A stretch of DNA of 17,898 nt, taken from contig JAFXZF010000018.1 of assembly GCA_017541365.1 (NCBI GenBank), positions 1 through 17,898 of the forward strand, read 5' to 3'. Within the stretch, counting starts at the first letter, position 1; each line of letters begins with the position of its first letter. The stretch comes from Prevotella sp. (GTDB taxonomy: Bacteria; Bacteroidota; Bacteroidia; Bacteroidales; Bacteroidaceae). This document shows positions 15,520 through 17,898 of the stretch, one piece after another. Below the pieces are notes generated by a model. It ran no database searches. It saw only the letters and a list, made by a program, of their open reading frames with translations, and had not been told where the DNA came from. The position numbers and the translations under genes were made by a program.

Positions 15520-17897
15520 AATGCTACAGCTATCTGATAGACTATCAGTGCCACGACGTAGGCTATGACGCACTGACCTACTACTACCGTCAGGGCATCG
15601 CGGTTGCCCAGCTCACGACGTATAGATGCTATTGCCGCCGCACACGGGGTGTAGAGCAGGCAGAAGACCATGAGCGAGAATGCTGCCGCGGCAGATATTA
15701 CGTCTGTGAGAGCCACTCCGCCGAAGAGCACCTCTATCGTACTTACCACGCTCTCCTTGGCGAGGAATCCGCCCACAAGGGCTGTTGCCACACGCCAGTC
15801 GTCGAAGCCCAACGGACGGAATATGGGTGCCACAATGCTCGCCACCTGTCCCAATATGCTCTGCGACTGGTCGTCCACCATGTTGAAACTAAATGAGAAA
15901 CTCTGCAGGAACCATATCACTATCGTAGCACAGAATATCACCGTGAACGCCCTCTGCAGGAAGTCGCGCGCCTTATCCCACAGCAGCCGCAGCGTATTGC
16001 GCATGCCTGGCATACGGTAGTTGGGCAGTTCCATGACAAATGGCACCGCCTCTCCTCTGAACACCATGTGCTTCAGCACCAGTGCCACCATGATACCCAT
16101 GACGATGCCAAGCAGGTACATGGCACACATCACCAGTGCACCGTCATGAGGAAAGAATGCTGCAGCGAGAAAGGCATATATGGGAAGTTTTGCCGTACAT
16201 GACATGAATGGCGTAAGCATCACCGTCAGCCTGCGGTCACGCTCCGATGGCAGCGTGCGACTTGACATCACTGCCGGCACCGAACATCCGAAGCCCATAA
16301 GCAGGGGCACTATGGAACGTCCCGACAGTCCGAGTTTTCTCAGCAGTTTGTCCATCACAAAGGCTATGCGAGCCATGTATCCCGAGTCCTCCAGCATGGA
16401 GAGGAAAAAGAAAAGTATCACTATAATCGGTACAAAACTTGCCACCGTGCCTACGCCGGCGTACACTCCGTCGATGATGAGCGAGCGCACCGAGTCATTG
16501 ATGTTCCATGCCATCAGGGTCTTGTCACTCTCTTCGGTAAACCATTCTATTGCCCCTTCGAGCCACTCCTGCATGGTACCGCCGACTATGTCAAACGTCA
16601 CCCAGAATATCAGTGCCATGATGATGGCAAAGGTGGGCAGTGCGGTCCATCTGCCCGTCAGCACCCTGTCTATCCTCTGCGAGCGCAGCGCCTCCTTGCT
16701 CTCTTTCGGGCGCACCACGGTCTTCTGGCACAGTCGCTTTATGAAACTGTAGCGCATCTCAGCCATCGCCGCAGCGCGGTCCATGCCTCGCTCCTCCTCC
16801 ATCTGTCGGAGTATGTGCTCGATGGTCTCCTTCTCGTTGTTCGACAACTTCAATGCTTTCTCCACCATTCTGTCGCCCTCAGCAAGCTTTGCAGCAGCAA
16901 AGCGCAGCGGTATGCCGGCACGCTGTGAGTGGTCCTCTATGAGATGCATCAGGGCATGCAGACAGCGATGCACCGCACCGCCATGATCCTCCGGTGAACA
17001 GAAGTCCTGCCGTGCCGGTGCCTCCTGATAGCGCGCCACGTGCATGGCGTGGCTTACCAGTTCCTCAATGCCCTGATTCTTGCTTGCCGAGATAGGCACC
17101 ACAGGTATGCCCAGCTCCCTCTCCATCTCGTTTACCCTCACCGTACCTCCGTTGCCCTCCATCTCGTCCATCATGTTGAGGGCAAGCACCATTGGTATGC
17201 CCAACTCCATCAGCTGCATGGTGAGATAGAGGTTGCGCTCTATATTAGTAGCATCGACGATGTTGATGATGCCCTTTGGCCGATTGGGAGTGGACGATTT
17301 CCCCAGTATGAACTCACGGCTCACCCTTTCTTCCTTAGTATATGGTGACAGACTATATATACCTGGGAGATCGGTAATCTCCGTATTCCTGTATCCACGT
17401 ATGCTGCCACTCTTGCGGTCCACTGTCACGCCGGGGAAGTTTCCCACATGCTGGTTGGCACCCGTCAGTTGGTTAAACAGTGTCGTTTTGCCACAGTTCT
17501 GATTACCCGCCAAGGCAAAGGTGAGCGTAGCACCTTCAGGCAGCGGACTCTCGTGCGTAGGGTCGTGATATATACCACCCTCACCGAGACCAGGGTGACT
17601 GACCCCATCCCTACCCTCCCAAGGGGAGGGAGTATTGTTCTCCCTCTCTTCCCCTCCCCCTGAAAGGGGGAGTTGGAGGGGGGCTATTTCCACCTTCCCT
17701 GCCTCAGCCTTACGCAGTGTCAGGGCGTAGCCATGCACCTCAAACTGCATAGGGTCGCCCATGGGAGCATATTTCTTCAGCGTCACCGTGGCACCTGGTA
17801 TGATACCCATGTCAAGGAAGTGCTGGCGCAGTGCACCTTCACCACCCACCTTTCTTATCCTTGCTGACTCGCCTATGTTAAGTTCCGACAGTTTCAT
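15516..17897 (-). CDS. feoB: FeoA-FeoB fusion ferrous iron transporter
   Basis: A 793-residue inner-membrane Fe2+ transporter with FeoA and FeoB in one chain, as in many Bacteroidota. Residues 1-75 are the SH3-like FeoA domain (MKLSELNIGE, FLDMGIIPGATV). Residues 76-122 are a linker partly encoded by a repeat element. The G domain follows, with G1 GNQNCGKTT (131-139), G3 DLPG (176-179), G4 NMMD (241-244) and G5 SAS (270-272). The helical membrane part has gate motifs GFGCSVPA (535-542) and CTAKLPIY (567-574) and ends near YQIAVAL. ATG at 17897 is one base from the window edge but fits the usual FeoA start, so the gene is probably complete. It overlaps the small Cys-rich partner by 4 nt. Its promoter lies outside the window. 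Confidence 0.96.
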   Translation of the reverse strand: MKLSELNIGESARIRKVGGEGALRQHFLDMGIIPGATVTLKKYAPMGDPMQFEVHGYALTLRKAEAGKVEIAPLQLPLSGGGEERENNTPSPWEGRDGVSHPGLGEGGIYHDPTHESPLPEGATLTFALAGNQNCGKTTLFNQLTGANQHVGNFPGVTVDRKSGSIRGYRNTEITDLPGIYSLSPYTKEERVSREFILGKSSTPNRPKGIINIVDATNIERNLYLTMQLMELGIPMVLALNMMDEMEGNGGTVRVNEMERELGIPVVPISASKNQGIEELVSHAMHVARYQEAPARQDFCSPEDHGGAVHRCLHALMHLIEDHSQRAGIPLRFAAAKLAEGDRMVEKALKLSNNEKETIEHILRQMEEERGMDRAAAMAEMRYSFIKRLCQKTVVRPKESKEALRSQRIDRVLTGRWTALPTFAIIMALIFWVTFDIVGGTMQEWLEGAIEWFTEESDKTLMAWNINDSVRSLIIDGVYAGVGTVASFVPIIVILFFFLSMLEDSGYMARIAFVMDKLLRKLGLSGRSIVPLLMGFGCSVPAVMSSRTLPSERDRRLTVMLTPFMSCTAKLPIYAFLAAAFFPHDGALVMCAMYLLGIVMGIMVALVLKHMVFRGEAVPFVMELPNYRMPGMRNTLRLLWDKARDFLQRAFTVIFCATIVIWFLQSFSFSFNMVDDQSQSILGQVASIVAPIFRPLGFDDWRVATALVGGFLAKESVVSTIEVLFGGVALTDVISAAAAFSLMVFCLLYTPCAAAIASIRRELGNRDALTVVVGQCVIAYVVALIVYQIAVAL
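17614..17672. repeat. Palindromic C/T-G/A-rich element in the FeoA-FeoB linker
   Basis: Two small perfect hairpins lie in the linker codons: CCCTCCC/GGGAGGG (17614-17620 and 17624-17630, loop 3) and CTCCCCC/GGGGGAG (17654-17660 and 17666-17672, loop 5). On the minus strand they encode about residues 76-95, including LPLSGGGEE. A 12-mer at 17637-17648 is shared, reverse-complemented, with the element at 13746-13757. The stretch looks like a dispersed intergenic-type repeat kept in frame inside a flexible linker. Confidence 0.65.
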
Positions 17898-17898
17898 A

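Noticed and set aside
15520..15573. N-terminal extension of the Cys-rich protein
   Set aside because: It overlaps the FeoAB C-terminus and adds a charged segment before the membrane helix. The ATGA start at 15519 is the natural one.
16180..16752. A 190-codon plus-strand open frame opposite FeoAB
   Set aside because: It is Ser/Met/Thr-rich shadow sequence opposite a highly conserved gene.

Overview
The window reads as a piece of a Bacteroidota chromosome, most likely Prevotella or a close relative. The evidence is a SusC/SusD pair, Bacteroidota-type promoter boxes (TAnnTTTG at -7, with a TTG/TTTG box about 20 bp upstream at two of four promoters), no clear Shine-Dalgarno sequences, a pectate lyase ending in an NLQGQRV-type C-terminal tail, and a fused FeoA-FeoB iron transporter. 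The genus is inferred from the style of these proteins and is not proven. Nearly everything lies on the minus strand; only the first gene is on the plus strand.

Layout: (1) 1-1382: a lone plus-strand gene for an archaeal-type AAA ATPase with its own promoter and a small palindrome in the leader. (2) 1415-1489: two related hairpins in the convergent gap. (3) 1514-10837, minus strand: a small polysaccharide-utilisation locus. A SusC-like TonB-dependent porin, a SusD-like lipoprotein and a SusE-position lipoprotein form a tight operon (20-nt gaps) ending in a clear intrinsic terminator. A PL1-type pectate lyase follows with its own promoter. Pectin or a pectin-derived oligosaccharide is therefore the likely substrate. 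The SusC leader carries a 14-bp-arm palindrome that covers the presumed -7 box. (4) 11038-15309, minus strand: an operon of a GH3-family adenylating enzyme, a large Ig-like lipoprotein and a DUF3108 exported protein. Gaps are 4 and 2 nt, and this is the least understood module here. (5) 15379-17897, minus strand: a FeoAB fusion with a 46-residue Cys-rich membrane protein that overlaps its stop codon (ATGA).

How the parts work together: the pectate lyase would cleave pectate outside the cell or at its surface, the SusD and SusE-like lipoproteins would bind the fragments, and SusC would import them. FeoAB and its partner import ferrous iron. The GH3/Ig/DUF3108 operon looks like an envelope-linked module of unknown chemistry.

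The most unusual layer is a set of short repeats lodged inside genes or at gene edges: a 7-bp tandem repeat in the lyase tail, a 14-bp tandem repeat in the DUF3108 signal peptide, an 8-bp tandem repeat across the GH3 stop and the next gene's TTG start, and a C/T-G/A-rich palindromic element translated both in the FeoA-FeoB linker and in the Ig-like lipoprotein signal peptide. I see no tRNA, rRNA, CRISPR array, transposase or phage gene, and no gene-free stretch longer than 300 bases. No single, clearly new defence or mobile system is evident.
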